The notes beneath the pieces were generated by a model. It did not search any database. It saw only the letters and a list, made by a program, of their open reading frames with translations, and was not told where the DNA came from. From assembly GCA_902478935.1 (NCBI GenBank), contig CABSMV010000114.1:1-5633 (forward strand): DNA of 5,633 nt, in the 5' to 3' direction. Made by a program: the position numbers and the translations under genes. This document shows, in pieces, positions 5,571 through 5,633 of this stretch (positions are counted from its first letter, which is position 1; the number at the start of each line of letters is the position of its first letter). The stretch is from an uncultured Collinsella sp. GTDB lineage: Bacteria; Actinomycetota; Coriobacteriia; Coriobacteriales; Coriobacteriaceae.

Positions 5571-5576
5571 AAAGGA
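5571..5576 (+). promoter_or_regulatory. Ribosome binding site of the partial gene at the right edge
   Basis: AAAGGA lies 7 nt before the ATG at 5584 and is the main reason to accept that the truncated frame is a gene. Confidence 0.6.
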
Positions 5577-5583
5577 TGTGCCT

Positions 5584-5633
5584 ATGAACGCCCCCGTTGC
5601 CAAGACCTGTCGGCAGCGCCGCCTATTCGCGCG
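5584..5633 (+). CDS. N-terminal fragment of an unidentified protein (cut by window edge)
   Basis: Sixteen complete codons are visible, MNAPVAKTCRQRRLFA, before the window ends. The basic, arginine-rich start would fit a cytoplasmic N-terminus of a membrane or DNA-binding protein, but the fragment is too short to identify. The ribosome binding site AAAGGA at good spacing supports the start. It is divergent from gluQRS across a 515-nt gap. Confidence 0.55.
   Translation, partial: MNAPVAKTCRQRRLFA

Larger units (their letters stand above)
5069..5583. other. Palindrome-rich divergent intergenic region
   Basis: About 515 nt separate the starts of gluQRS and the partial gene at 5584. Frames exist but carry no recognisable protein sequence and run through hairpin arms. 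The stretch holds the gluQRS -10 box, a 15-nt palindrome (5131-5145), a 13-bp hairpin (5205-5240), a 12-bp palindrome TTTCCGCGGAAA (5237-5248), alternative stems (5266-5320), a small hairpin (5398-5416) and a REP-like inverted repeat (5432-5464). Between 5465 and 5570 I see only a possible -10 (GACAAT at 5544-5549) without a clear -35. Confidence 0.6.

Noticed and set aside
1..5633. tRNA, rRNA, CRISPR array, insertion sequence or known riboswitch
   Set aside because: I saw no cloverleaf, rRNA segments, regularly spaced repeats, transposase gene or known riboswitch core anywhere in the window.

Overview
The window looks like one end of a short-read assembly contig from a high-GC actinobacterium. 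Dense G/C third codon positions, Ala/Arg-rich proteins and the style of the intergenic repeats remind me most of the Coriobacteriia, and of Collinsella in particular. That assignment is from memory of similar proteins, not from a search. The first 18 bases are not genomic: they match the Nextera (Tn5) mosaic-end adapter.

Positions 56-2666, minus strand, hold a compact operon read right to left. It encodes a small membrane protein with an N-terminal UBA-like helical domain (DUF4342 type), an OmpR/PhoB-type response regulator and its partner histidine kinase. The genes are 17 nt apart and then overlapping by 17 nt, so they are probably transcribed together, from a candidate promoter near 2761-2788. 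No sensed signal can be read from the sequence.

Positions 2998-4051, plus strand, hold a 79-residue two-helix membrane peptide gene of unknown function with a strong ribosome binding site. It is followed by a metallophosphoesterase with the full set of metal-binding motifs. Positions 4067-5068, minus strand, hold gluQRS, which encodes the truncated glutamyl-tRNA synthetase paralogue that glutamylates queuosine in tRNA(Asp). It converges on the phosphoesterase gene with 15 nt between the stops. Its start codon lies 7 nt after a good -10 box with no Shine-Dalgarno sequence, which suggests a leaderless message.

Positions 5069-5583 are a 515-nt divergent intergenic region without a convincing gene but rich in palindromes. 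It holds a 15-nt operator-like palindrome, a perfect 13-bp terminator-like hairpin, a set of arms that could form a pseudoknot, and a REP-like element made of two diverged 27-nt units, one of them inside a 10-bp inverted repeat. The window ends 50 nt into a new plus-strand gene with a good ribosome binding site.

Most of the window is ordinary chromosomal housekeeping and signalling. The least explained part is the palindrome-rich region at 5205-5464. I did not find a convincing new defence or mobile system.
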